The notes under the pieces were generated by a model. The model made no database searches and was not told the DNA's origin. It saw only the letters and a program-made list of their open reading frames with translations. A stretch of DNA of 64,000 bases from Agrostemma githago (taxonomy: Eukaryota; Streptophyta; Magnoliopsida; Caryophyllales; Caryophyllaceae), in NCBI GenBank assembly GCA_958450325.1, contig OY288257.1, positions 12,791,873 to 12,855,872 of the forward strand, written 5' to 3'. The translations under genes and the position numbers were made by a program. Numbering within the stretch: position 1 is the stretch's first letter; every line of letters begins with the position of its first letter. Below, one piece after another: positions 43,521 to 54,748 of this stretch.

Positions 43521-44305
43521 AAGGTAAATTTTTGTGCTTCGAGGACGAAGCTTTATTTTAAGGTGGGTAGAAATATGCATGACTACTTGTTTTTGTGGTA
43601 AACTAAGCATGTACTTGTGCGATTTTATGCTAATATCTATTTATTAGTCACAACATGAATATTTTGGCTATTATCGATGCTTAATAAGCACAATGTCATT
43701 GGTTATTTGTTATTACTTGAAATTGACATATTTGTGGTTTGTTTGTGCTCAACGCACGTATTGGTGATTTCATGCTCAACGCACACATTGTTGGTTTGAT
43801 AGTGCTAAACGCACTTATTTGATTGATTGATTGATTTTGTGCATTACGCACTTGTAAAATGGTTGAACTTGTGATTTTCAAAATTTTGAAATAATTTAAA
43901 TATTTTTGTCCGACATGCTCTTAACTTGGCAAGTGATACTTTACCTTAGAGGAGTATGAGAATTGTGGTGATTTCGAACTTTGGTATTATCTTATGGAAT
44001 TAGGTGATCTTATCTTGTGGATTTAGGTGGTGGTGAAGTTATATACTTTGAAATTTGAGGAATTAGGTAGTTATGGATTTTGAGGATTTAGAAATGTGAG
44101 ATATCTTTAAGATTGTGTTTAATTTGGTGAATTTAGGATATATGGAGTAGATGATTTATTTTGGAGATAGATATGAAGAATTTTGGTGGATTTTGGATAT
44201 ATGGAGTGAGCGGATCATTTTGGACATTCGTGAGTAATGTGAGACTTTATTTTTGAGGATGAGTTTAAACTTCGAGGACGAAGTTTTGTTTTAAGGAGGG
44301 AAGTC
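43521..44305 (+). promoter_or_regulatory. Element B 3' UTR with hairpin modules, palindrome array and purine tract
   Basis: The hairpin CTTCG-AGGA-CGAAG occurs at 43537-43550 and 44270-44283, each followed by a T-run and a purine tract; the second tract AAGGAGGGAAG (44293-44303) abuts the LTR. Between them four short inverted motifs GTGC-N5-GCAC-like start near 43745, 43773, 43803 and 43840. Confidence 0.6.
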
Positions 44306-46530
44306 TGTAACACCCCGTTATTTTCCGAGACAATTATAAAGCTTGACTTTTCTACTTTTATTTAAATCGGGTTTTTAGGTTGGAATTTTTTTAATGTCGT
44401 TATAAATATTAAAGTATTTTGAGTCGTCTTATAATAAATCGATTTTGATTTTTAAAAGTGAAACATTATTTATAAACCGACTTGATTTTGGGTTGGACTT
44501 TTGGTCAAACACAAAGAAGGAAAAATTAATAATAATAAAACCTACTTAAACCTCACTAACCCTCCTGCGTTTCATAATCCCTCCCACCCTTCATAAGCCA
44601 ACCCTTCCTTATTCCTTCATCTGCCGCACGGTGCTACTCCGCCAGTTTCCTCGGCTGTCTACCAATCAGTCTCCCGATCCTTGCTTACGCCAACCCGTTT
44701 TACTTCCTTCTTTATCTAAGTTGTAAGTTTCTTAACCGATTGTCTTTTTGTTTATATTTATGATTCAAATATGAACTAGGTTCGAATAATCCCGATTTTC
44801 TTTTCCTTTTCATACCTGTTGGAGTTGAATTCGTTTCCTGGAAATATTTTATCAGACACGTAACTAAATTTTAACTATTTTTATTGTCGATCTTTAGTTG
44901 ATGTCGATTTCTGATCGTCGTTGGCGTTTGGTTGTTACCCAAATTTATGTCCGTCTTAGAGAGTCGATGTTTTAGGTGTTGTCGTTTTCCTCTTGGGGCT
45001 TTGGTTGTGTGTATGTTCGAGACTTATATATGGTGGAGTAATCAGGTTGATGAGAATTGGTTGTATCTTAGAGGAGTATCAGCAGACTGTTTTTGATGAT
45101 GCAATTGATGTTTATGATGATGCAATGGGTGATGATGATGATGATGCGTGGCGTTACAATAGGCATATACTACGTTCAGGGCATTGAATCCCAATTTTGT
45201 TTGGCACATAAATGTCTTACATGGGTCTTAATTTAATAGCGAGTTGTCCGTAAATCTATAATCGGGTATATAATAGTTAAGCAGAATAAGTATTTTTGGT
45301 GAATTTGGGATTTACTTGTCGTCTTTTGACATTATCGAATGGGTGATGAATAGTTTGTGTCTCGAGGTTGAGCATTTTCGATAGCATATATATAAGAATA
45401 CTACGTAGGTTAGACCCGTTGTTATATTAACTAGAATATTGAATCAATTTATACTATTGTAGCTTGTGGGTTCGAGGAGAAGGAATTTTTGGATTAATAT
45501 TAGCTTGGGTTGACCGTCTTGAGAGGTAAGGACGTTTTGACCTTTTCACCTTTAAGTAAAGAGCATGTTCGGTTTAAATTATATTTTTGAAACGGTTTTA
45601 TAATTATTTTGTCAATGGTGAAATTTTACGATATTTTTGTAATATTTTGGATATTGGAATTTTGTGACACAAGTCACATATTGGTATTATTTTGGTACAA
45701 TTCTTTTGGTGGTTATAACAGACTCTGGGAGCTCTGTTGGTCTATGAGGTTAAGGTGCGTCTGAGACGTCCCTGGGATTTCGTCCCGAAACTGAACTCCT
45801 GGCCCGAGTTGTGTTAAGTGGGGTTTTTCCGGCCCCCCACTTGCTAGGTAGTTAGACTTCCTCCTTTGGCAGCCTCATCCTACTGACTGCCCAAATGTGA
45901 GTAGTGCGCACTATAGTAAGTCTAGCTAAGCATAGGTGGTACCTCTAGATCGTGCAAAAGGGTAGGACCTTGGCACACAGGTGGAAACAATATATTTTGG
46001 TTTTGGTTTTGACTACTGTTTTCACAGTACTTTTGGTTTGGTATTGAGATAATGATATTTAACTCTGATTTCAATTTACTACAAATTATAATTGTTGTTT
46101 TACGTTTTCAATATAATATATTTTACTCAGCTTTGCTGACGTCCTTTTGTTTTGGGTCGTTCCCCCGCTGGAACCTGTACCTATTTGTGTTTTGGTTACA
46201 GTTGATAGGTACAATTAATATGCTGCATGGGTGCATTTGGTTCGGGAAGCTGAGCGAGGAAGGATTTTTATTTAACGTTTACCTCCAAACTATTTATATT
46301 TACGTTGAATTTTTGGGTTGAAGTTGTTTTAAACCGTTTTGGATTTTGTGGGACTTAAGTCTTCCGCTGCAACGTTTTCATTTAATTATTCATCGGATTT
46401 ATATTTCTTTTTAATTCTTATAATATTATTTTGCCTTGCATTTGGCCTTGTGAGCTAAATGCGGAGTAACGGCGTTAAATTTTCCTATTTTATTCTTTTA
46501 TTTTGGTCGCGAAAATTTAGGGCTGTTACA
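44306..46530 (+). repeat. 3' LTR of element B
   Basis: Same length as the 5' LTR. Differences noted are single-base changes near 44484, 44520, 44782, 44829 and 46363. Ends GGGCTGTTACA, followed by the AAATC duplication. Confidence 0.95.
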
Positions 46531-49500
46531 AAATCTGCTACGCTGAAAGAGCAGGAAGCCCGAAAGGTGTAACGCTGAGCATCACCCCCGAAGATGCGGG
46601 GCGGGTGGTGTACCCTCACAGCGATCCCCTGGTGCTATCCTTGGTAATCAGCAACCACATTGTTCGGAGGTGCATGGTGGATACCGGTGCCTACACGAAT
46701 TTGCTGTACAAAGACGCCTTCGACAAAATGGGTCTGGAGAAAAGGCACCTACGACCTGCCCCTGGGTCATTATATGGGTTCAGCGGAGCAGGCGTATTGC
46801 CCATGGGGATCATAGACCTACCTGTAACATTTGGGGAGGGGGCTACTGCCAGAAATGTCAGGGCATCATTCGTTGTAGTGGATGCAAGGTCTGCTTACAA
46901 CGCCCTGATCGGCAGAGCCGCCCTGGACGAGATTGAAGCGGCCATATCAATCAGGGCTCTCACTATAGCCTATGTTACTGATTTCGGCCTAGAAGGAAAA
47001 GTGCGCGGAGACCAGGAGTCGGCCAGACGGTGCTACTCCGTGGCCCTGCAGGCTCACGAAAGCGAAAGAAAAGGAAAAAGAAAAGCCGACAGTTCCCCCA
47101 GCAGGGAAGGCGAGATTCCAGCCGGTAATCAGGCACCAAACCACCTGGAACCTGGGGGAGAAAGCATGCTGGTGGACCTGGAGCCAGGGAGGCAAGTCCT
47201 TATAGGGGCCGACCTGGAAGAGTCCTACCAGGCTGAACTGGTCGAGCTGCTGAAAGAAAACAAGGATGTATTCGCCTACTCGGCGGATGAGATGCCAGGG
47301 GTCGATCCAGCGTGTATCGTTCACAGGCTGAACGTAAGCGCGGACGCCCGCCCTGTGAAGCAGAAAAAGCGGAACATGTCCGCAGAAAAAGACTTGGCAA
47401 TCAAGGAAGAAATTGTAAAACTTTTGAAGGCAGACTTTATAGAAGTTTGTGACTACCCTGAGTGGTTGGCGAATGTAGTCATGGTCAAAAAATTGTCAGG
47501 CGCGTGGAGAATGTGCGTGGACTTTACGAACCTCAACAAAGCCTACCCGAAACACTGCTACCCGCTCCCCAGAATCGACCAACTGGTGGACGCTACCAGT
47601 GGGTATACTATGCTAAGCTTCCTGGATGCCTTCTCAGGGTATCATCAGGTGTACTTATGGCAGCCGGACAGAGTTAAGTGCGCATTCATCACTAGTTCAG
47701 GCACCTACATGTACAAGATGATGCCATTCGGGCTGAAAAACGCAGGAGCCACGTACCAACGCCTGGTCGACAAGGTGTTCGAAAGTCAAAAAGGCAGGAA
47801 CATAGAAGCCTATGTCGATGACGCCATTGTGAAGAGCAAAAGAGACAAAGAGCACCTGGCAGACCTGCGGGAGACCTTCTCCTCCCTGCGCGCCTACAAA
47901 ATGAAACTCAAGCCGAAGAAGTGTACATTTGGGGTTTGCTCTGGAAAATTCTTGGGTTTTTTGGTTAGCTCTCGAGGGATAGACGCTAACCCCGAGAACG
48001 TTCAGGCTGTTCTGGACCTTCCTGAGCCAAAGACCATCAGGGACATCCAACGTCTGACAGGCCGCATGGCCGCCCTGGCACGATTCATCGCCAGGTCAGC
48101 AGACAAGTCAACCCCATTCTTCAAAGTACTGAAAGGCAACAAGCAATTCAAATGGGAGGACGAGCAAAAAGAAGCATTCGGGCAGTTGAAGGAGCATTTA
48201 AAGAAACTCCCCACCCTGGCGAGACCAGTGGCAGGGGAAAAACTCTTCCTCTACATCGCTGTAACCAATGTGACAGTCAGCGCAGTCATCTTGAGGGAGG
48301 AAGCAGGCGCTCAACAGCCCATATACTTTGTAAGTCACGCCCTGGGGGCAGCAGAGAAAAATTATCCTATGGTCGAGAAAGCTGCCTATGCGGTTGTTAT
48401 AGCGGCCAGAAAATTGAGGCCATACTTCGACGCGCACCCTGTCGTAGTGCTGACAGACCAGCCCCTAGAGAAAGTGCTGGAAAAATTTGAAAAGTCAGGC
48501 AGGCTGCTAAAGTGGGCTATCGAGTTGAGTGGACTAGGGATAACATACCAATCAAGAACAGCCATCAAGGCCCAAGCCTTGGCCGACTTTCTGGCAGAAT
48601 GTTCCCACTCTGAGGAGGATAGCCCAACCCCCGGCGAGTGGATAGTATACACCGATGGGTCCTCCACGGCTAATGGAGCAGGGGCTGGAGTAGTATTGAC
48701 CAGCCCAGAGGGGACCGACTTTGAGCATGCTCTCAGATTTGTCTTTCCCGCGTCAAACAATGAAGCTGAGTACGAAGCAGTGCTCGCAGGCGTCAATCTA
48801 GCCAAAGCCGCAGGCGCGGAGCGGATTGTCCTGGCAACAGACTCCCAACTCATCGCCAAGCAAATCAATGGAGAGTATGAGGCTAGGGACCAAACAATGG
48901 CCGCGTACCTGGAAATGGTGAAGAGGGAATTGTCCAGCCTAAAATCATATGAAATCAGACAGATCCCTCGATCCCAGAACAACCGGGCGGACGCCCTGTC
49001 AAAGCTGGCTAGCTCCAGCCTGTAGGATATAAGAAGATCGGTATGGGTGGACGTCATCCAGGAAAAATCTACCATCCCCAGCCAGACCGTCGGTGCGGTG
49101 GAAGAGGCAGGGCCTGAAGATTGGAGAACCCCCATCATCCTGTTCAAAAAGCATGGAATCTTACCGACTGATCCCGTACAAAAAAGAAAAATGCCGGCAA
49201 GGGCTGCATGGTTCATCATTATAGGAGAGGACTTGTACAAGAAATCTTTCTCGTCCCCCCTGCTCAGGTGCCTGGGGGCAGAGCAGGCAGCGGAAGTTTT
49301 GGATGACATCCACTCTGGCATATGTGGCCATCACATAGGAGGAAAGTCGCTGGCACACAAGGCCTTGAGAGCCGGATACTACTGGCCGACCCTGCTGACC
49401 GACGCCAAAGACTTGACTCAAAAGTGCAGAAAATGTCAGCTTTTCGCCCCATCCATCCATGCCCCGGCCCAAGAACTCAGGCCAATCCTGTCCCCCATCC

Positions 49501-50357
49501 CCTTCGCTCAGTGGGGAATGGACATACTAGGACCTTTTGCGGTGGCCACCGGGGGGAGAAAATTCTTGATCGTAGCTATCGACTACTTCACCAAGTGGGT
49601 GGAAGCTGAGGCAGTGCCTAACATCACCGAGCCTGCGGTCAGGAAGGTGATATGGCAAAACATTATCACTAGATTCGGCCTGCCAAAGATGCTAGTGTTT
49701 GATCATTGAAGGCAATTCGATAATGACCCCCTGAGAATTTGGCTGGAGGGCCATGGCGTCGCGGTTGCTTACTCTGCCGTCTGCCACCCTCAAACCAACG
49801 GACAGGCAGAGGCAGCCAACAAGCAGATCCTGAATGGCCTTAAGAAAATGGTAGATAACCTTAAGGGTAGGTGGGCCGACGAGCTCCCCAGCATACTCTG
49901 GTCAATCAGGACCACCCGAAAGGAATCTACGGGCCAGACCCCGTTCGGCCTGGTATATGGTGCAGAGGCTCTGTTACCAATCGAGGCTAGGATCCCTTCC
50001 CTGCGCTCCCTACAATACGACCAGGCTGCGAATGAAGTAGCAATGGCTGAGGCCTTAGATCTGGTCAGTGAGGTGAGGGAGGAAGCCAGTGCCAATATCG
50101 TCGCCTACCAGCAACGAATGAGGAAGGCGTACAATAAGAGAGTGCATCAGCGAAATTTTCAGATGGGTGATCTAGTCCTCAGAAAAACACAGGCTGTGGG
50201 AAAATCGAAAGAGCACGGAAAACTCAACGCTAACTGGGAAGGTCCATACCAAGTAACTCAAATCTTAGGGCCAGGCACGTATAAAATCGCTAATCTAGAG
50301 GGCCAAGAGTTGAGTGCTCACTGGAACGCAGACACCCTGAAGAAATATTATGTCTAA
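46531..50357 (+). pseudogene. pol: Element C pol: protease, RT, RNase H, integrase, two nonsense codons
   Basis: Continues the gag frame after element B. Protease with VDTGAYTNLLY (about 46679). RT with WRMCVDFTNLNKAYPKHCYP, and the catalytic AYVDD intact at 47808-47822. RNase H with YTDGSS near 48650 and ATDSQL near 48838. Integrase zinc region HSGICGHHIGG followed by CRKCQLF, then the core with MDILGPF and HPQTNGQAEAANK. It ends KKYYV without chromodomain, as in Tat. The only breaks seen are in-frame TAG at 49023-49025 and TGA at 49707-49709. The role was polyprotein processing, cDNA synthesis and integration. Confidence 0.9.
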
Positions 50358-50601
50358 GCAGAATCTTAAAATAGTCTTCGTTTCCTAAAATTTGGCGGAG
50401 AACGGTCAAAGAATGTCGACGGCTCCGACCACCCTTGTGTTAAATTTTTACAAAGAAATGAAAGAACTTCAAGTCTATACTCGTTGCCTGTTCAAACTTG
50501 CGTTTTCACACACAAACGAGCAGGGGGCAATAGGGGGAGGCCCCCCTGTTGCCAGAACTAAGGAAAATGTCTCCCAAAAAAAAAAAAAATTCAACGCCTC
50601 C
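50358..50601 (+). other. Spacer between element C pol and tandem repeats
   Basis: Non-coding. Near its end a GGGGGAGGCCCCCC hairpin (about 50533-50548) and an A-run (about 50577-50589) precede the repeat array. Confidence 0.5.
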
Positions 50602-51010
50602 CTGCTTACCTCTGGGCAGGCAGGGGGCAGGCCCCCTGGACTTTGATCAAAAGCCAGGGACATGCCAAATGAACAAGGACTGGGGGCAGGCCCCCCAACC
50701 TTGTATAAAAAACGCAATGTCACCCTACTTACCTCTGGGCAGGCAGGGGGCAGGCCCCCTGGACTTTGATCAAAAGCCAGGGACAGGCCAAATGAACAAG
50801 GACTGGGGGCAGGCCCCCCAACCTTGTATAAAAAACGCAATGTCACCCTGCTTACCTCTGGGCAGGCAGGGGGCAGGCCCCCTGGACTTTGATCAAAGGC
50901 CAGGGACAGGCCAAATGAACAAGGACTGGGGGCAGGTCCCCCAACCTTGTATAAAAAACGCAAATTGTCACCCTGCTTACCTCCGGGCAGGCAGGGGGCA
51001 GGCCATACTC
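50602..51010. repeat. 123-bp tandem repeat, 3.3 copies, in element C
   Basis: Units start near 50602, 50725 and 50848 (period 123 bp), with a partial unit at 50973 after a 2-bp insertion. Copies are nearly identical. Each holds two GC hairpins, CAGGGGGC-AG-GCCCCCTG and GGGGGC-AG-GCCCCC, separated by an AT-richer stretch with TTGTATAAAAAACGC. The array lies between the stop of plus-strand pol and the end of minus-strand antisense ORF1. Because 123 is a multiple of three, both strands stay open by chance across the array. It matches the idea of the amplified tandem repeat described in Retand. Confidence 0.9.
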
Positions 51011-51181
51011 TATGGAAAGCAAAACAAGCAGAAATAGAGGGCAAATATTCGAAAATCAATCCAAGAAAGAGTAATATTGTTAAAACAAAACCCAAAATAA
51101 AGATCCGAAAAGGTCAGAACATTACAGACAAGCTAGCCATACTAAGGCTCAGCACAGAAGAGTTATTGTCAAAGAAAAAGC

Positions 51182-53516
51182 CTAAGCATCAGGCACATCA
51201 TGGCTGGGACCAGCAGGCTCCTTAGGGGCTCCGGCCGCCAGAGCTTCATTCTTGGCAGCATAAAGGTTTCGAAATGCATCCTCGTCAAAGACAGGAAACA
51301 TTTCCTTGATTACTTCCATAACAAGCTCCAAGGAGGAAGTAGCCCCATTTTCAAAACTCAAGTCCGTGGCAGCTCAGCCTCCTTCAGGATGGCATCTTTC
51401 TCATCTTGCCACCCGGTCTGAGCCTGTTTGAAATCTGAGTTGACCTTGGACAGTTCCTCCTCCAAATCAGCTGCTTTCTTCTTGAAATGCTCCATCTCGG
51501 CCAGGGACGTTGTAGCACGCTCCACTGCCAGGCGGCTCTCCTGCAGTTCCACCTCCAGCTTGGACGCCTCCCTTACAGCCTTCTCCCCTTGGAGTTTCCA
51601 CTGAATGGCCTGCCCTTTCGCTTCCTCCAACTCGCTCTCCTGCTTTGTCAGCTTGTCCCTCAAGCCAGTGATCAGGGTCACATCCCTTTCAACCATGGCT
51701 AGGCGATCAGGAGGAGGGGCCCCAGGGGTGACAGTCAGCTCCTCATCACTCAGGCGGCTGAGGGCCGCCAGCTCAGCAGAGGCCTGCAGCACCTTGGAAG
51801 TGCGCTGTATGTATTGGATCACCTGGTTGGAGGTAGTTGTTATAGACTTGGTAAGGCGGTCCGCCAAGACAGTACCAGAGTCCGAGAGCAGGCCTGACAC
51901 ATCAACACTGTCGCCTGCAGTAAAATGGAACTCTACATTTTCCTCCAAAAGAGAAGTGCCCGGGACGTCATGAGCAGGGCGCTTCGCCTCGGGGGTCTCC
52001 ACTTCAGCCTCCAAGTCAACCATAGGCACAGTCCCTGGAGTCTCCCTATTCCTCTTTCTCCTGTAGACCAAGGGAGCACTCTCCCCAGTCTGCTCAGAGT
52101 CCGCAGGGTGGGACCCCTGCGAAATGTGAGTCCCGGCAGAAGAATCACCCTGCCGATGAGCATGGGAAGGGGTCGCCACAGAAGTAACCTCAACTTCCCC
52201 ACCCTGAGCATTGGGGGAAGGAGCCGCCGACTTTAGCCGTGGAGGGAAGGGGAGTCGTCTGCCAGAGGCGAATTCCTTCACAAACCTCATTAAGTTCTTC
52301 TCTCCTTTCTTGAAGCTGGAGGGAAGAGAGAGGCACTTTTGAGCAACAACAATATCCTCAGACAGGCCTAGCCTCCTCACCTGCTTCCTTGTCCAAAGAC
52401 GAGAAGCAGCACCTGCAAGACGGGTAAAAAGCCAGTTAAGGAAACGGGGATGGGAACCTCGAGAGAAATGAGGCCAATTGAAGCCCCTAAACTACCTTCA
52501 AGGCCGAGAATCAGGCCCAGCGGGGTCAGATATTCATCAGTGGTGATGAGGTCTGCGTGGGGAAGCCAGAAAGCAGGCTCATTAGGGGGAGGCCCCTCAG
52601 TAACCTTAAACTTCTCAACCAAGCTCTCATCTGCTCGGCTCAGCTTCACGTTCAGATCTTTTCCCCCGACGCCCGGGTGGTATTCTTCACGGGTTTCCAT
52701 ACGGGTATGCACGTGATTCCTAAAGTGCCTAGGGATCCGCCACCCTGAAGCGGTATGGACATACAAAAAATTGTCTTTCCAGTCTTTCAGGCTGTTCAAA
52801 GCCGGCCAGACCAAAGCATATTTCTTCGACTTCAAAATGGACCAGTACCCAGGGGAGTCCTCCCCCCTTGATGAAGACACCATTTGCAGCCAAGTCATGG
52901 CGCGCAGGGCATCAATAGAGGGCCCTTCCCCATGAAAGAGGCAAGTCCAGGTGTAGGCCACCAAGGTCCTGATCGCCGAGGCAGTCAGCTGAGCAATGGC
53001 CACGTTCATCCTCCTAAAAACCTCCTCCAAGAAGGGGTGTAGAGGGAATCGTAGGCCGAATTCCAGGCTCTTGTGGTAAACTGCCACACAGCCGTCAGGA
53101 GGGCAGCACACCGTGTCTCTCTCCCCGGGAATTATGACGATGTATCCCTCCCCAAAGTGATAAAATTTCTCAATCTCCCCGGCAGCGTTGCTCTCCAGAA
53201 TCAGGTCTCGATTCTTGGTTTCAGGGTAGGTTCTCAAGGGAACCAGGTATTTGTGTTTATCCAAGAAATACTTTTTTCCTTTCTCCCTGGGAGCAAGGCC
53301 GGCAATGGTAGTGGGGTCTATCTCCAATGCACCGTCGTCGGAGTCGACAACGTCAAAAGGAGCGGGTTCGGGTGAGTTGGCACCCCCATCTTCCTCGGGG
53401 CGGTTTCCCCCGCCGGGTCTGACCCCAGAGGAAGAGGCTAGGTCGGATCTCCCCCCTCTCCTACCCTCCGTCCCTCCGGACGACGGACTAAAAGTAAGAG
53501 CGCGAGCGCGAGACAT
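51182..53516 (-). CDS. Element C antisense ORF1 (Transposase_28-like), with one intron
   Basis: Gene on the strand opposite gag-pol. Exon 1 is 53516-52496 (340 codons plus one base): Ser/Gly/Pro-rich N-terminus MSRARALTFSPSSGG, acidic stretch, then the core PLHPFLEEVFRRMNVAIAQL, typical of the family Pfam calls putative gypsy-type transposon (PF04195). An 83-bp intron (52495-52413) with GAAG|GTAGTT donor and CTTGCAG|GT acceptor restores the frame. Exon 2 (from 52412) has VRRLGLSEDIV, a Pro/Ser linker and a long coiled coil (GLRDKLTKQESELEEAKGQ and on). Near 51368 a small frameshift leads to a stop at 51358; the shifted frame stays open to 51182, so the end is damaged. Such antisense ORFs are known in Tat elements; their function is not. 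Confidence 0.75.
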
Positions 53517-53729
53517 TCTATTTCGCGAAGGAGTATGAGAAAAAAGGAAGAAAAACGAAGAGTTGGAATCAAGATTCTAACCTAGAAAGATGACTGTCGC
53601 TGAAAAAATCCGAAGTTAGGCGTTCCTCGAAATCTTGAAAGAGTTCTCAGCAAGCACAGAGAGTGAGGAAGAAGCGGAGGTTTGAGTTTCGAAAGTGCTA
53701 AAAAGGGAATTAGGGGAAGGAGAATGGGC

Positions 53730-53736
53730 TTATATA
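53730..53736 (-). promoter_or_regulatory. TATA box of antisense ORF1
   Basis: TATATAA on the minus strand, about 215 bp upstream of the ATG at 53516. It suggests transcription of the antisense gene independent of the LTR. Confidence 0.55.
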
Positions 53737-53759
53737 GGTCTGGGCAGTCGAAGGGTCAC

Positions 53760-54093
53760 CTCTCTCTGCAAAACTCTCCCCATAAATTACCCCCCACGTG
53801 TCACGTTTCTAACAACCAACCTCCTCTTCCCAAGAAGAGCCTCGAGAAGGCAAATAGGCGTCGGGAAGATTCACCCTCTCAATGATGTCATTCTCCCTCC
53901 ATTCAAGTAATAATAATAAAAACAAAGAACAAATAATAACAAATAATAAAAATGCCACGTATAAACAAGCTGCCTGATTTTTTCATTAAGATAAAGAAAA
54001 CCCGAAAAACGGGCAAGTTACATCTCATACAGGCAAGAAGTACAAAAAGAGCCCCTGTTTCTGACTCACCACGCCTGCACCCCTCGGGCAGGC
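53760..54093. other. Spacer between the two antisense genes
   Basis: Upstream flank of antisense ORF1 and 3' flank of antisense ORF2. AT-rich in 53900-54000 (AATAATAA-like words), otherwise featureless. Confidence 0.4.
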
Positions 54094-54678
54094 CTAATCA
54101 TCATCAAAACGTGGGGAATAGTCCCCAGGGCTGTGGCGCCCCCCTGCATCAGATCCCCAGTCCCAGTCATCAGAATCCTTGAAAGGATCCGCTGAGTCAT
54201 CATCGTCACCCCGACCAGAGGAGTGACCCTGGCCGTCACTATCGCCGGAATCCCGGCTGCTAACATCCCAGTCCCTACCATAAGGGATTGTTTTAGTATC
54301 GTCACAGGAGCCGCAGCCCACTTTCCTCTTCAAGGGAGAAGAAGGGCCCGACTCAGGAGAAGAAGCCAACTCCGAGCAGTCGGGGTCGAACTGCTCAGGG
54401 TGCAGCCATGGAAAACACTCATGGCACCCCCTGTCGAAACAACCCCCTCCCTGGAGGCAGCGTCTGTATTTTGGAGGGGCTGGAGAAGCCCTCTGAAGGC
54501 GCTTGTCCGCCTTGACAAGAGTCCTCCTGGGCTTCCTGTGAAGTCGAGCGCAGGGCCGCCGGCTACGGCGCAGAATGAGAAAGGACGCCCTGGGGTACCT
54601 TAGCTTCCAACGCCCCCTAAAGCGACGGGACACCATGCGGACCCCTTGGCAAAAAAGCACTTTGGTAATCCACGACAT
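54094..54678 (-). CDS. Element C antisense ORF2, unknown bipartite protein (194 aa)
   Basis: Open from MSWITKVLFCQG to stop. The N-terminal third is very basic (GRWKLRYPRASF, then RRSRRPCARLHRKPRR). A central Cys/His cluster follows (CLQGGGCFDRGCHECFPW) that could bind a metal. The C-terminal half is Ser/Asp-rich and strongly acidic, ending around DDWDWGSD. No family recognised. The ORF in element D at 29081 shares the N-terminal start, the GCHxCFPxLxP block and the acidic DDWDWGSD block, so the gene is conserved between two Tat elements. It lies 318 bp inside the 3' LTR and is transcribed toward antisense ORF1, in tandem with it. It may bind nucleic acid through the basic part; this is inference only. 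Confidence 0.7.
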   Translation of the reverse strand: MSWITKVLFCQGVRMVSRRFRGRWKLRYPRASFLILRRSRRPCARLHRKPRRTLVKADKRLQRASPAPPKYRRCLQGGGCFDRGCHECFPWLHPEQFDPDCSELASSPESGPSSPLKRKVGCGSCDDTKTIPYGRDWDVSSRDSGDSDGQGHSSGRGDDDDSADPFKDSDDWDWGSDAGGRHSPGDYSPRFDDD

Positions 54679-54741
54679 TTCTTTTGAAAGAAGAGGAAAA
54701 GAAGGTTGGAGATGGGTCGTGAAAATGGCGAAGGAAGTGCA

Positions 54742-54748
54742 ATTTATA
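54742..54748 (-). promoter_or_regulatory. TATA box of antisense ORF2
   Basis: TATAAAT on the minus strand, 64 bp upstream of the ATG at 54678. Element D has TATAAAAG 83 bp before the ATG of its homologue. Confidence 0.6.

Larger units (their letters stand above)
38507..46530 (+). mobile_element. Element B: young Tekay-type element with only gag intact
   Basis: LTRs 38507-40731 and 44306-46530, both 2225 bp, with a target duplication AAATC (38502-38506, 46531-46535). Scanning by eye I noted about five differences between the LTRs, so insertion is very recent. The interior is 3.6 kb: an initiator-tRNA-Met type primer site (40734-40745), an intact gag, a scrambled pol remnant and a 3' UTR with purine tract. 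It belongs to the same LTR family as element A. Gag-only elements of this kind have been described as TR-GAG; this one must have moved with enzymes supplied in trans, or lost pol just after insertion. Confidence 0.93.

Noticed and set aside
50602..51010. CRISPR-like array
   Set aside because: Units are contiguous 123-bp tandem copies without variable spacers, in plant nuclear DNA.
50475..51095. Repetitive proteins of 162 and 206 aa on both strands over the 123-bp repeats
   Set aside because: The period is a multiple of three, so both strands stay open without selection; no start context or domain.
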